Assembly (NCBI GenBank): GCA_947069175.1
Contig: CAMTDV010000013.1
Span: forward strand, 24,679,857 to 24,743,856
Length of the DNA: 64,000 bases
Source of the DNA: Scalesia atractyloides
Lineage: Eukaryota; Streptophyta; Magnoliopsida; Asterales; Asteraceae
Direction of reading: 5' to 3'
Position 1 is the stretch's first letter; the number at the start of each line of letters is the position of its first letter. Positions 46,349 through 56,690 of the stretch are shown piece by piece. The notes under the pieces are model-generated. The model had not been told where the DNA came from, searched no databases, and was given only the letters and a program-made list of their open reading frames with translations. The position numbers and the translations under genes were made by a program.

Positions 46349-47430
46349 TCACTCGTCCTTCTTTCCCTTGACCAATTTGGAGAGTTTCTTGAAGAATTTA
46401 TTTGTCTTCTTCTCCGTTTTCTCCGCCTGCTGCTGCATTTCTTTCATTCTTTCCAAGGCCTCATTAATGGCCTCAAGTGGTGGCGGAGGTTGTGTTGTGG
46501 CATAACTGGATACAGGTACCCATAAATTGGATATCCAGTCGGTGGATAAGTAGGAGGGAAAGGAGACGGGTAAAGTGCATTGTGCATAACCGCTTGCATA
46601 TATGGGTCTTGCGACCATGCTTGATAGTCTACCGGTGTAGACGGGTTATAAGGATCATATCCAGACGTGTCCGGATATGTAGGGATTGAGTTAGTATAAC
46701 CCGATGGTGGTGGTTGAACTATGGGTGTTGGTGTTGGTTCAACCACAGGTGAGGTGTTAGAGGGCCCACCCATTTGTGGGTCCTCTTGAATCGTGGGGTA
46801 TGAGTTTGGTAAAGGTGGCAGCGATCCTGACCTTTGTCCTGCACGTATCGACATACGTGCTCCACGCTTCCTCCTTGGTGGTTCAGGTGGTGGTTGAGGT
46901 TGGTCCACCGGTTCCATGTGGACATCCTCTTGAACATGAGGTGGTTGAGAATGATGGGAAGGTGTGTGGGCAAAGGTGAATTGGTTCCAGTATTGGTCCC
47001 ACTCATTAGGACCTTGGTAGGGCGATCCGGCATATGAGTTTGAATCGCTCGAAATTTCAATGGGATGCACATTTGATCCCGACGGCGGCATCTCCGGGTC
47101 GGAGTCCTCGTCCATAGGATGTGGCTGGTCCAACTGATTTTGATCAGCTGGAGGCGTGTTTAAGTAATGGTTAGGGTCAAATTCTTCGTGGTAGGAGTGA
47201 TAAGAATGGGAATGGTGAGAATGGTAAGAATGGTGTGAGTGGTAAGAATTTTGGGAAGGTGAGGGCGAGTGTCTATTAGAGACAGAACGTCTCACTGGTT
47301 GCCAAGTAGACGAATCTCCTGATTCTTGGTATGCATCTGTATTATGAGGTTGAGGAGGAATACGCCCCGATGGTCCTCCCCTCATTGGACCTTTTCCTCT
47401 TCCACTTTGTCCTCGTACACGTGGCGGCAT
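46349..47430 (-). CDS. Family B upstream ORF (before gag), unknown function
   Basis: 328 aa open from 47430 (MPPRVRGQSGRGKGPMRGGP) to 46444. An overlapping frame (46618-46349) carries the natural C-terminus, so one frameshift is likely near 46500. Composition: basic Gly/Arg start, a His/Ser/Tyr repeat (SYHSHHSYHSHHSHSYHSYH at residues about 62-81), an acidic Met/Asp patch, PIEISSDSNSYAGSP, a proline-rich middle with basic PRRKRGARMS, Tyr/Pro repeats, then a coiled coil EAINEALERMKEMQQQAEK and a Lys-rich end. No enzymatic domain recognised. It may be an N-terminal Gag-like or RNA-binding protein. The same ORF recurs at 37041-35954. Confidence 0.65.
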
Positions 47431-47584
47431 TTTTCCTGTTTAAAAATCAATTCAAAAACATACTAATAACTTTATAATGAAATGAGTAATCCTAGGTCAA
47501 TGCCTAGACTCGGAAGTCTAAGGAATGTGCTCGTGTAAGTTTGAGACTAAACACAAAAGGCTAGTGTTTAATTCTCTCAAACGT

Positions 47585-47599
47585 TGGCTCTGATACCAA
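47585..47599 (-). other. Primer-binding site, family B full internal region
   Basis: TTGGTATCAGAGCCA on the minus strand, two bases from the LTR1 end; initiator Met-tRNA primer. Confidence 0.9.
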
Positions 47600-47901
47600 C
47601 CTGTCACACCCCAGGATTTCCAACCCGAAATCCATACACCGGTGGGCCTTGGTGGGGAGTATCGTGACGTCAGTTGATAACATCATTGTCAATTAAACAT
47701 GGCCCAGGGGAAGTCTTTGTAACATTTGTCGAAAACGGGTTTTACCAAACCCGCTCCATTTGTAATCGAATATCAAGTTATAAATGTTCGTTGCGTATTT
47801 ATTGCCTATTTTGATTTTTAATGATACATAATTAATAAACAAACTAATCTATAAAAGTTATAATTGATGAAAAGTAAAAATAAAACAATAAAAAATAAAA
47901 T

Positions 47902-47993
47902 GAGGCTGCCGGGACTCGAACCCGGGTCAGCCGGGTTGTAACTCTAAAGACTTAACACTCACACGCATAACCACTCCGCCACTTGTTTGTTTT
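47902..47993 (-). other. tRNA-like module (Ser/Leu-like), antisense in family C U3
   Basis: On the minus strand an A-box-like TGGCGGAGTGGTTATGCG is followed about 40-50 bases later by the B-box GGGTTCGAGTCCCGG. A T-arm (CCGGG/CCCGG) forms and the 3' side reads CAGCCT. The long variable region fits the Ser/Leu class. A 5' acceptor strand pairing with CAGCCT is absent, so it is a pseudo-tRNA. A matching module is at 58322-58386. Confidence 0.55.
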
Positions 47994-48830
47994 CTGTCAA
48001 CTCTAGGAAACAAATAAGTCTTATATACAAACATAGATTAACCGGTTGCGCCAACTGAAAACCGAAATCGGCTATTCAACCGTCTAAAACGTTTGAATAA
48101 TCGCGAATTCAGTTTTATAACCGATGCACCGACGATTCTAATCAATTCAGACTTGAATTGACTTGAATCCTGATGATGATGGGTTTTATAACCGAAAATA
48201 TCCCATAATCTGAATTACTGCAATCAAAGATCTTCTCGCGACTCAGAAACATTCCACAAACCTGCCATTTCACTTTCGTCATACTTTCAGTTCACCAGAA
48301 AAGTTTATTTTACTCGCCGGAAAATTCTGCAAGTTCGCCGGAAAACCGTATTCTTCATCAAAACGGTAAGTCCTTCAATACCGTCGTAGTCTAACAATTG
48401 TTAAGCTATTTCTAACTCAAACCTTTCACTTGAAATCAAATTCAGACGCTGCTATCGGATAATTCCAGTTTGCCAGAAAATTTCTGGAAATCTTTATTTT
48501 CATCTGTGAATCGGTAAGGACATTCAAACACTCTGATAACGTTTGTTTATCACTTCAATTCCACGATTAGCTAATCAAAACGGTTAATTGTCTTGTTCAG
48601 TTGAAGTTCATAAAAACAGAGACCGACACCTTGCCGGAATTCTGAAATAAATTGTTCACCGGTATGTTTACTTCTAATTATCGTCTCTGTCATTTCATAT
48701 TAGTTTGTACAATGTTTATTAATCGAACTAAACAAGATATAATGGTGTAATCTACTGCCTGTAAAAACTAACGAAGAAGATGAACTGTGATAACATTATA
48801 AGAATAATTAAAATTGGTATTTTGAACGGG

Positions 48831-49243
48831 TTAGACATACAGTCCAGCGGTGGACTGTGTGCGAACAAAAACACGCATACGTCCCGAGTTCGATTCTTGA
48901 CACACGCACCTTCGCAGTAATAAAATGCCTTTTTGTTTAAAACTGAACCGGGTTAACTCCGTTAGTTGTTAAGTATAATAAAATTTGTATATTAACCAAG
49001 TTAGACACACAGTCCAGCGGTGGACTGTGTGTAACGTTAAAGCACAGGTCCCGGGTTCGAGACCTGTTAGTGGCACCGGTTCGATGAATTAAAATGTTTT
49101 TGAAAATAAAAGGATTTTGGATAAATTGAGTTAATATATAAGTATAATTAAAAACAGAATTATTTCGGGTTAGACACGTAGCTCAGTTGGTAGAGCTGCG
49201 TGCACATGTACGGGAGGTCTCGGGTTCGAGCCTCACCCAGCGC
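48831..49243 (+). repeat. Three tandem tRNA-like units in the family C solo LTR
   Basis: Unit heads TTAGACATACAG, TTAGACACACAG and TTAGACACGTAG start at 48831, 49001 and 49170 (period 170 and 169). Units 1-2 have AGTCCAGCGGTGGACT in place of the D arm. Unit 3 has TAGCTCAGTTGGTAGAGC, a full A box with a D-arm fold. B-box-like segments: GAGTTCGATTC, GGGTTCGAGAC, GGGTTCGAGCC. The rest of each unit is A/T-rich with ATAAGTATAATTAAAA. The unit 3 D and T arms look tRNA-Lys-like. Acceptor stems do not pair, so none is a functional tRNA gene. Confidence 0.75.
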
Positions 49244-49744
49244 ATTTCAGTCACACAATAAACCGGTCAAACAGTCAAAGTCAAAAAGTCAACGGTCAAC
49301 CCAAAAAGTCAACATATTTTTATATTTTAATTATTTAATTTAATTTAAAAATCAATTAAAAATACTTAAAAATAATGTTTTTAAAGATAGGAAATAGCCT
49401 TAAACTCGTAAAAACATATCTAAAAATTCTATTAAAATCCTTAATAAAATCTGCTCATTTACTATATTTTCCGTTATTATTTAGGTTAGTTAATTCTCGT
49501 TGTTCCGCTCTTACAACTCGTGCGCATCTCACCATCTCCAATCAAACGCACCCAATGTGAGTGAATCTTTACAAATTCCCCGTTTTAATCACGTTTTTGG
49601 GGTGTATCATGTGTCTTGCTATATATTATATTTAAATCATGGTGCATACATCATATCATGAACAAATGTGTATTCAGCTTGTTTCAACTGTTTGTGTGGT
49701 TATTGTTAGATTCAATTTATTATTTTCAGTACATGCAATTTCAT

Positions 49745-49925
49745 AGGCCGCCGCTCCCCATTACATTATGAGCGTTGATCAAGTTCCCCATTACATTATG
49801 AGCGTGAACCTGGCGTGCCAACATACGATCGGCTCTGTTTGATTGAGCCTTGATAGCACAGACATTTATCATTTTCAGTACATGCAATACGATCGGCTCC
49901 GCTAGATTGAGCCTTGATCGCACAG
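49745..49925 (+). repeat. Short hairpin repeats in the family C solo LTR
   Basis: CCCCATTACATTATGAGCG occurs twice, followed by ACGATCGGCTC...GAGCCTTGAT, also twice. This is the degenerate counterpart of 60170-60335. Confidence 0.65.
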
Positions 49926-52888
49926 TTTTCATTCATGTTATTTATTGTATGATGTTGGTAAGTTAATGTATGCTATCATATGTTATTGTATGTTATAGTT
50001 GTGACTGCTATTGCTGCTGTTTGATTATTTACATTTGCTCATTTATGATTATGCACAATTTTTCATTGATAAACTAACAAGAAAATAAATAATAAATGTT
50101 TATCTAACAAGGTTCACTCGCCAACTTATGTTGACCCAAAAACCCCCATTTTTTACACATGATACAGGTGAACCAGCATAGCAAGAAACACATAGGATTG
50201 ACCTAGAAGAATAAAATGATTTAGAGCTTGGAATTGTTTTGTTTGGTTATTTTCTTTGTATTGTATGGACATGTTTGGATTATTGGGAATGTAATTTTGA
50301 CTTTAATAAATATGAAACATATTAGTAAATATCATGAGCTTTGGTGATAACACAATTATGCCCCGACTCTTATTCCGCTGCGAGTCAGGGTGTGACAGTC
50401 TTGGAGTAAAATTACTATTACAACCAAATGTTCGAAATAAAATAATATACAGGCTCGTAATAGAAGATCCACAGAAGGATCATTAAAATGTACAAGAAAG
50501 AATATAAAACAGACTTTAGGGCAGATATAAGGATTTGCAAGGTCCTCTTATTCACTACCGAGAAGCTTCCGGCCTATTTCGTCTTGTACCTACAGTTTAG
50601 CCTTTGGACGATACGTCAGCTTACGCTGGTAAATACACCCAACTGACTCATTTTGAAAACTTTAAAATGGTTATTAAGTGCAAAACGACACAAAATCTTT
50701 TATTAACTTAGAAAAGTTGACCTTGCAACCTTGTATCAGATTCACATGTTTGTCAATACATACAGGTCCCGGGAAAGAAACCGAGACATGATTAAATACA
50801 CACCACTCAGGACTCAAGAAGGAGTCATCCCCAACGTCTTGGGCATATTGTATATGAGCATCAAAGGGTGTATGCCTACACCCCGTGCTAAGGTCGTGGC
50901 CAATACTAATGTATTGAGCCGAGGATATACAGGACACGGTAATTTAACCCCCGATGTTTAAGTTATCAAACAAAACTGACTAAAACGAAATATGCGGGTT
51001 TACTAGCCACAAGCAGGCATTCGATTGACCCCATTTTGGACCAAACGGTAATAATTTACCGTATCACAAGCCCGTATAGGGAAAATAAGTCGAGTGTATT
51101 TACCTGAGCTAGTCTTCTTCTTTTATTATTAAATAACTCAGCCATATACAAAAGTACCAAGTGTAGATAGCATTTACCGGAAAGGCTCTAGTCTAAATTA
51201 TGGCATAAGGTAGCCAATTAAATACTAACGGCCTTATAAACCGAATAGTGTACATGATCATTACGTATAACGCTTGATTAAACGATGATCGGATAGAATG
51301 TAGTTTAATCCCAACAAGTACTTGACTTGTTTAATATGGGAAAACTGTACACATTCTGGATTTTGAAACTTAAATGACAAGGTTAAACCCGTTTCGGTTA
51401 ATTTCCGTAAATTAGTTACATATACGTAACTGTGCGCATATTAGCGATATCGGGTAACCGGATAAGTTATGGACAAGTTCTATATGCCAGTATATTTTAA
51501 ATAAATTAAGATATCAGTAGGATATCAACTTATCTGCCCGTTAAGGTTTTAAAACGAACTATGCCTCATAAGGGCGTTTTGGTAATTTCATATCATATAA
51601 AAGGAACTTGAATATAATTTAATGTTATGATTATAAGTATTCTGGAAAAATACTTTTTTATGATATAATATCAGTAGGATATCAATTATATGTGTATTTT
51701 ATCTTTTATGACCAAGCTATGCACCGAATGAGCATTTTGGTCATTTTACACATAGTTTACAAATTATTTGGGATTCTGAGTTTATAACATGTACCTACTG
51801 TAAATATTTTTAAAATAAGTTTTAAAATCAGTAGGTAACGAGTCTTGGTCCATTAATATGCCATATTATGCGCCGAAACGGCGCTTATGTCGTAATATGA
51901 CGTCTTTAAGTGATGTTTATGAGAACTGATGTTAAAGTCGGATTAAAAATGTTTAAAATATGTTATTTAGTATAACATATCAGTAGGTAAATGATTTACC
52001 TTGAAAAAAATTGATTAAAACTATTTTATAAGCCACATGGGCTAAAATCGTCAATTATTGACATAGTTAAGGACCTGCTTGAAAACTCAGTTTAAAACTT
52101 GGTTTAACATCCCAAATAATCCTACTTATAATATTACATTATTAGAAATTCATTTTCAACTTCATTACCATTTAAAACCTTGTTTTATGCAAAAAGGACA
52201 TTTTGGTCAAAGATGGCATAATTATGGAACTTGCGCATAAACTTGGATTCTGATTATGATCATGTAATATAACCTCATAGGGTTATACTACATAATATTA
52301 TGATCATAATGCACTTTAGATCAGTATCTAACTAATCTGAATTGAGTCAGAATCGAAAGTCAAAGCAGAAGTCAAACTTCGCGACTTTCGGTTGCGAACC
52401 GACCCTAGAACTGAAATTGACTAGCCGAACATGTTCTTACATGTTCTAATAATAATTTCCAACTTGTTTAAGTGTCAAAACATGTTTCATAACATATATA
52501 AGATCATTTTATGATTTTTTTGAAAAATGGCATGTTTGACTTTTTAATATCATAACTTTGACCCGTCAATTGATCTAGCAAATGTGATCTTCAGGAGGTG
52601 CCCTTTATAGGGATTAACACCTACATTAATACGATCAATTATCCATGTTTATTTCAAACAATGGCTGGACCATAATGGTCTTAACCGAAAGTCAAAGCGT
52701 TTTACGAAAACACTTGACTTTTGGCTATAAAAGCCTATAAACAAAAATGCAAGAGCAAGGAACACTTACAAGAGGTTCCTACAATGCAAGAGAACTAATT
52801 TGGATGCTCCTTTCAGCTAGGAACTTCCAGAGGAGGGAGAAGAGTTATGATTTAGAAAGGTGAAGTTCAAATGGTGAACTTGATCACC

Positions 52889-52896
52889 TATTTATA
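52889..52896 (-). promoter_or_regulatory. Likely LTR TATA box, family B LTR1
   Basis: TATAAATA on the minus strand in the same context as 39818-39825 of LTR2. Confidence 0.55.
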
Positions 52897-53574
52897 GTTG
52901 GAGAACTCAAAGGCGGTGAAGCCAGGTGTTTAGGTGTGTAAGAAGAAGCTTACAAGTGTCCCAAAACGTGGCATAGCAGTTTAGAAAAGCCATGGTTTCG
53001 AATTAATGGTTTTGGAGTTTTGCTTGGTCTCCAAACAAAACTTTTTGTAGTAGACTTGTTCTCCGCGCCCCGCGAGAGACCACGGCCAATTTCAAAACTT
53101 GACACTTTAGCCCCTTAACTTATAAAAGCTTATAAAAACCCTTTTAAACACCTTTTTGGCACTTTTAGCCCTCCGTAGCCAATACTTGGCATACCCGGGA
53201 TTATGCCCGGACATTGTCGAGCTCTCGGTTCGTTAAAAGGTCACTCAGAGGTATAAATTAATATGTTGACACTTTTAATCCCCTCCATCATCCAACTTAT
53301 ACATATTTACAAAATTGAACCCTCTCGTCCAAAAAATGGCACGTATGAGAGTTAGGGCTTCACAAAGGATCACTCAGAGGCTTATTAAGCATGTTGATTC
53401 CGATGTCACTCAGAGGCTGGGCATGTTGACATATCAGTCTCTCAGAGGCTGTTATTTATGCATGTTGACATCGGACCGTCACTCAGAGGCGCAGTTTGAG
53501 CATGTTGACGCCTTTAGTCCTTATTGGTCTTTAACAGACTATATTTAAAATACAACACGTTACAGGGTGTTACA

Positions 53575-53874
53575 CACACCAGGATGGATCCAAAGAAGGC
53601 CAAAGTCATTCAGGCAATGGTGTTCACGACAAGTTGGTGCATATGAAAATCGAGAAATGAAGTCATCTTTTCGAATATAGAACCAAATGTGACAAAAACG
53701 GTGGGAGATATTAAATCGCTTGAATATCTTTGGATCAAAAATTGGTCTACTTATAAACATATTATGTGGAAAGATTGGTGTAACTTTAATTTGTAGCTTC
53801 TTGTTGTTTTAGTGTTAGCTCCTTGTTAAGGCCGTGTGTCAATGAAAGTTGCCATTCAAAAAAAAAAAAAAAAA
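53575..53874 (+). mobile_element. LINE 3' end with poly(A), right half of the split element
   Basis: It opens CACACCAGG and reads RMDPKKAKVIQAMVFTTSW, a short out-of-frame KSRNEVIFSN, VVGDIKSLEYLWIKN-like and MWKDWCNFNL then stop, the conserved C-terminus of plant LINE ORF2. After a 60-base 3' UTR there is a run of 17 A (53858-53874). It joins in sense and order to 34700-35347. Confidence 0.75.
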
Positions 53875-54273
53875 CTACAGTGATTTTGTCCATTTATGAA
53901 TTTTGTTTTTTTATGAATTTTTTTTTCATCTTTCTTTTATTCTTTTCTATTTTTTGGTTTCTTTTTATTTTTTAAGTTTCAATCGGACATGGTGTTGTAC
54001 ATGTAACAAAAGAACGGTCTAATACTGACCGAACAATGTTAGTACCGAAATTGATATTCGTTTTTATTATTTCGATCGATGTAAACACATCTTGGTATTT
54101 TTTTTGTCGTATTATGACTTCTTTTTGTTTCTTTTTCGGTAAGTGTCGGTATCTTAATGAACCGAACCAATATTAAACTAATTCCTTCCATTAACATTAT
54201 TTTTTACTATTGCGTCTATGTTTCCATTAAAAATTAGGTCGCCCCGCCGCAGAGCGCGGATGTAACCCACTAG
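53875..54273 (+). mobile_element. Possible Helitron-like element (3' end at 54270-54273)
   Basis: The right end GCCGCAGAGCGCGGATGTAA then CCCACTAG followed by T matches the Helitron 3' signature (GC hairpin, short gap, CTAG, host T), and resembles the reverse-complemented end at 16474. The left limit is a guess, placed where sequence changes after the LINE poly(A). No ORF. Confidence 0.4.
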
Positions 54274-56527
54274 TTTGTATTAATATAGCAAAATGGAATT
54301 ATTTAAAAATATAGTTCATATTTATGAACTGGGATACAGATGTTATTGGGGAAGGTTTGAGTAACTTCATAAGCTTGAAACAACATTAACTATAAAACTC
54401 ATCAATCTTAAATACAAAGAACATCGCCTAAGAAAGAATATAAAGAAAATGAACAAAACTTGCGTTAACTCTAAAATTTTATATTTACTAATTTAAAGTT
54501 AATACATAAATATGTGGCCCATTTTAATTGAATATTACCTAAAGTGTATTTTTTATAGCTTATGTAAAATGTAAGAAAAATGTAATAGCTAATATGCTTT
54601 TGACCGTTATAAACATAAAATATTCAACTTCAAATTAATATATATATGTATACGATTGTTACTAGGGGACATCCCCTAGTCCTACTAACATTTAAGTAGA
54701 TTATTGATCATTTTAATAAAATTTACTCTTTTTAATCGTTTTATCATAGATTTCTGGTCCTAATCATTCCTTTACATTTTTTTTATATTGGATGCCATTT
54801 ATACACATATTTTGAAGGTTTTAGGTTGATCATTTTGGTCTAGAATTTAACCTTTTTACTAGTTTTAAGTTTTTCTAATTTATTAAATACATGAATTATA
54901 ATTAGAATTTCCATCCAATATTTCAACAAAAAGTTATTATTATCCTTTAGGTGGAAAGTGACCAATTCACAAATCATTAGACATCAAAGTTTGACTTAGT
55001 TTGTTAGCCTTCAGTTTGACTGTTACTGACTTTTAGTCACCTGTAAAATAAGGTTTTCATTAGACATCAAACTTAAATTTGACATTGGTGCCAACATGAT
55101 AAAATAAGGTTTTCATTAATAAAATATAATATTTACAACTCCAAATATTCATTAAAACTTTGTAACTTTGTTAAAAGTTAACTCTTCAATTTATAATTCA
55201 TCTTATTATTTTTATTCTATAATCATTTTTTATTGCATGTGTTCTTGTGGGTTGTTTTACAGCATTTGTTTAGGCTGTATGTTTGGAGGTTCATGGGCTT
55301 GTCTGCTTGGTTTTCTTTCAAGGGCTCAAGGCTGTTCGGATTCAATCATGGCTCCTTGTTTCTGGCCGCTAATCAAGGATAACCAAAATCGCATATACAA
55401 CTTCCCTTGGATGTGTAACTAGCCGTTGCAGTTTGAGGTTGAGGTTGTGTGAGACGCGTTCCAGCCAGTCTTCGGTGGTCTCTCATTTGTCTTTGTTATA
55501 TACTTGAATTATTGTTCTGTCTACTTTATGTAATCAGATTCTTAATCCGGTAATGTTCTTATCTCAGAGTTGGAACTTTGTCATCTGTTTTTTTTTCTTG
55601 CAACAACAATGGTACCATTCAATTTTTGACACAACTAAAGTAAGAATGTTACATTGAGTATTAAATTTATATGAAACATGAAAGTATTCTTAGTTATGTT
55701 ACTCCTATATACCATCTCAATCTTAACCTATGATAAAGGTCTAAAATCAATTAGTCCACTTGTCAAGAAAAGTAGAAAACAATACATGTGTTTGACTTTA
55801 TAAATAGATAAACTATCAAAATACAAAGTCAATTTAAAAAGTATTATATAACTTATAAGAACGATTCTTAGTTTTTAATCAAATCAGTTAAGTGCCTACA
55901 ACTAATGCTAGAAAAAAAAATATAGGAATGATATCATGGGTCTCATAATCATGTCAACTTAATGGTTGCAACTTGCAAATCCTGTTGGTGAGAGAAGATA
56001 AGAAAGATACAAAAGTTTAGAGCACATAACAAATATAGTTAATGATAGAAAAAAAACTAATTAACATATTGTATAACTATATTTATAACCCTTTGAAAGT
56101 GAAAATATAAAAATGATTTGTTACAGAAAGGAGGATGATCAAATATAAATCCTATTTTGTGTAAATGACATCTAGAAAATCTTATGGTGACCAATTAGCG
56201 TATTTTTATCTCAAACCATTTTATCAAAATTTATGAAAATTCTTAACTTCATGCTTTTAAAATAAAATTTTGTAGATCAATAATAGCACATTACAATTAC
56301 ATAGCTAGCACATATCAAATTGATCTTCATCAAATATGGTCTCTATAAAAACACAAAAGAAAACATTAGCAGCATATAACAATTACATATAAATTAATAG
56401 CATATATATAGATTTAAGAACCAGCACAATACATTTTTTTATAATAACATATTACAATGCATAATTAGAGACTAAAAAAAGGCTTAATTTTATGGTATTA
56501 AAAAATAATAATAATAATATATAATAA

Positions 56528-56607
<80 letters not shown>

Positions 56608-56690
56608 TTAGCTTTATAAAGTTGGTGCAATCGATAATTCTTAATGGGGAATGTCTAAATAATTAAAATATTAAGTAAAATAGTAGTTGT
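54274..56690. other. Intergenic, AT-rich, no gene recognised
   Basis: It contains a 20-base near-perfect palindrome at 54661-54680 (ACTAGGGGA-CA-TCCCCTAGT) and a trinucleotide repeat (56529-56602). An 84-codon ORF at 55168-55422 has no recognisable domain or gene context. Nothing else supported. Confidence 0.5.
56529..56602. repeat. (AAT)n microsatellite
   Basis: About 24 AAT units, nearly uninterrupted; further imperfect units extend left to about 56500. Confidence 0.95.

Larger units (their letters stand above)
47713..50402 (+). mobile_element. Family C solo LTR with 5 bp target-site duplication GTCTT
   Basis: GTCTT (47713-47717), LTR 47718-50397 (2680 bp, TGTAACATTTGTCG... to ...CAGGGTGTGACA), then GTCTT (50398-50402). 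The empty site is visible in LTR2 as GAAGTCTTGGAG near 37325. There is no internal region, so it arose by LTR-LTR recombination. It is the cleanest boundary evidence in the window. Confidence 0.95.
35348..53574 (-). mobile_element. Ty3/gypsy family B block: LTR, full internal region, LTR, partial internal region
   Basis: On the minus strand from the right: LTR1 (53574-47602, interrupted by a solo LTR), primer site (47599-47585), upstream ORF, repeat spacer, gag, protease, RT/RNase H, integrase, polypurine tract (40578-40562), LTR2 (40561-37214), a second primer site (37211-37197), a second upstream ORF and spacer, ending at 35348 next to the LINE. Two internal regions sharing the central LTR indicate unequal recombination followed by loss of the left part. 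LTR1 and LTR2 are nearly identical by eye, so the event is young. Confidence 0.8.
47602..53574 (-). repeat. Family B LTR1, interrupted by a family C solo LTR
   Basis: 5973 bp in place; removing the 2685 bp insertion (47718-50402) leaves 3288 bp, aligned to LTR2 throughout. It starts (minus) TGTAACACCCTGTAACGTGT at 53574, next to CACAC of the LINE, and ends GGGGTGTGACA at 47602. LTR2 differs by a short extra segment near its start (40521-40548) and scattered single changes. Confidence 0.85.

Noticed and set aside
36425..47037. Plus-strand ORFs over the family B upstream ORFs (36425-36655, 46477-46689, 46776-46979, 46834-47037)
   Set aside because: Antisense to a biased-composition ORF (Pro/His-rich codons read backwards as Gly/Val/Trp). 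No independent support.
47902..49243. Functional nuclear tRNA genes
   Set aside because: A and B boxes are present but acceptor strands do not pair, anticodon stems are poor, and the modules repeat inside LTRs with LTR spacing. They are tRNA-like repeats, not genes.
48831..49243. Independent SINE insertions
   Set aside because: No target duplications or 3' tails around individual units, constant 167-170 bp period and the same arrangement in all three LTR copies. They are part of the LTR.
55168..55422. 84-codon ORF in the intergenic region
   Set aside because: No motif, no neighbouring gene structure; length is within chance for this composition.
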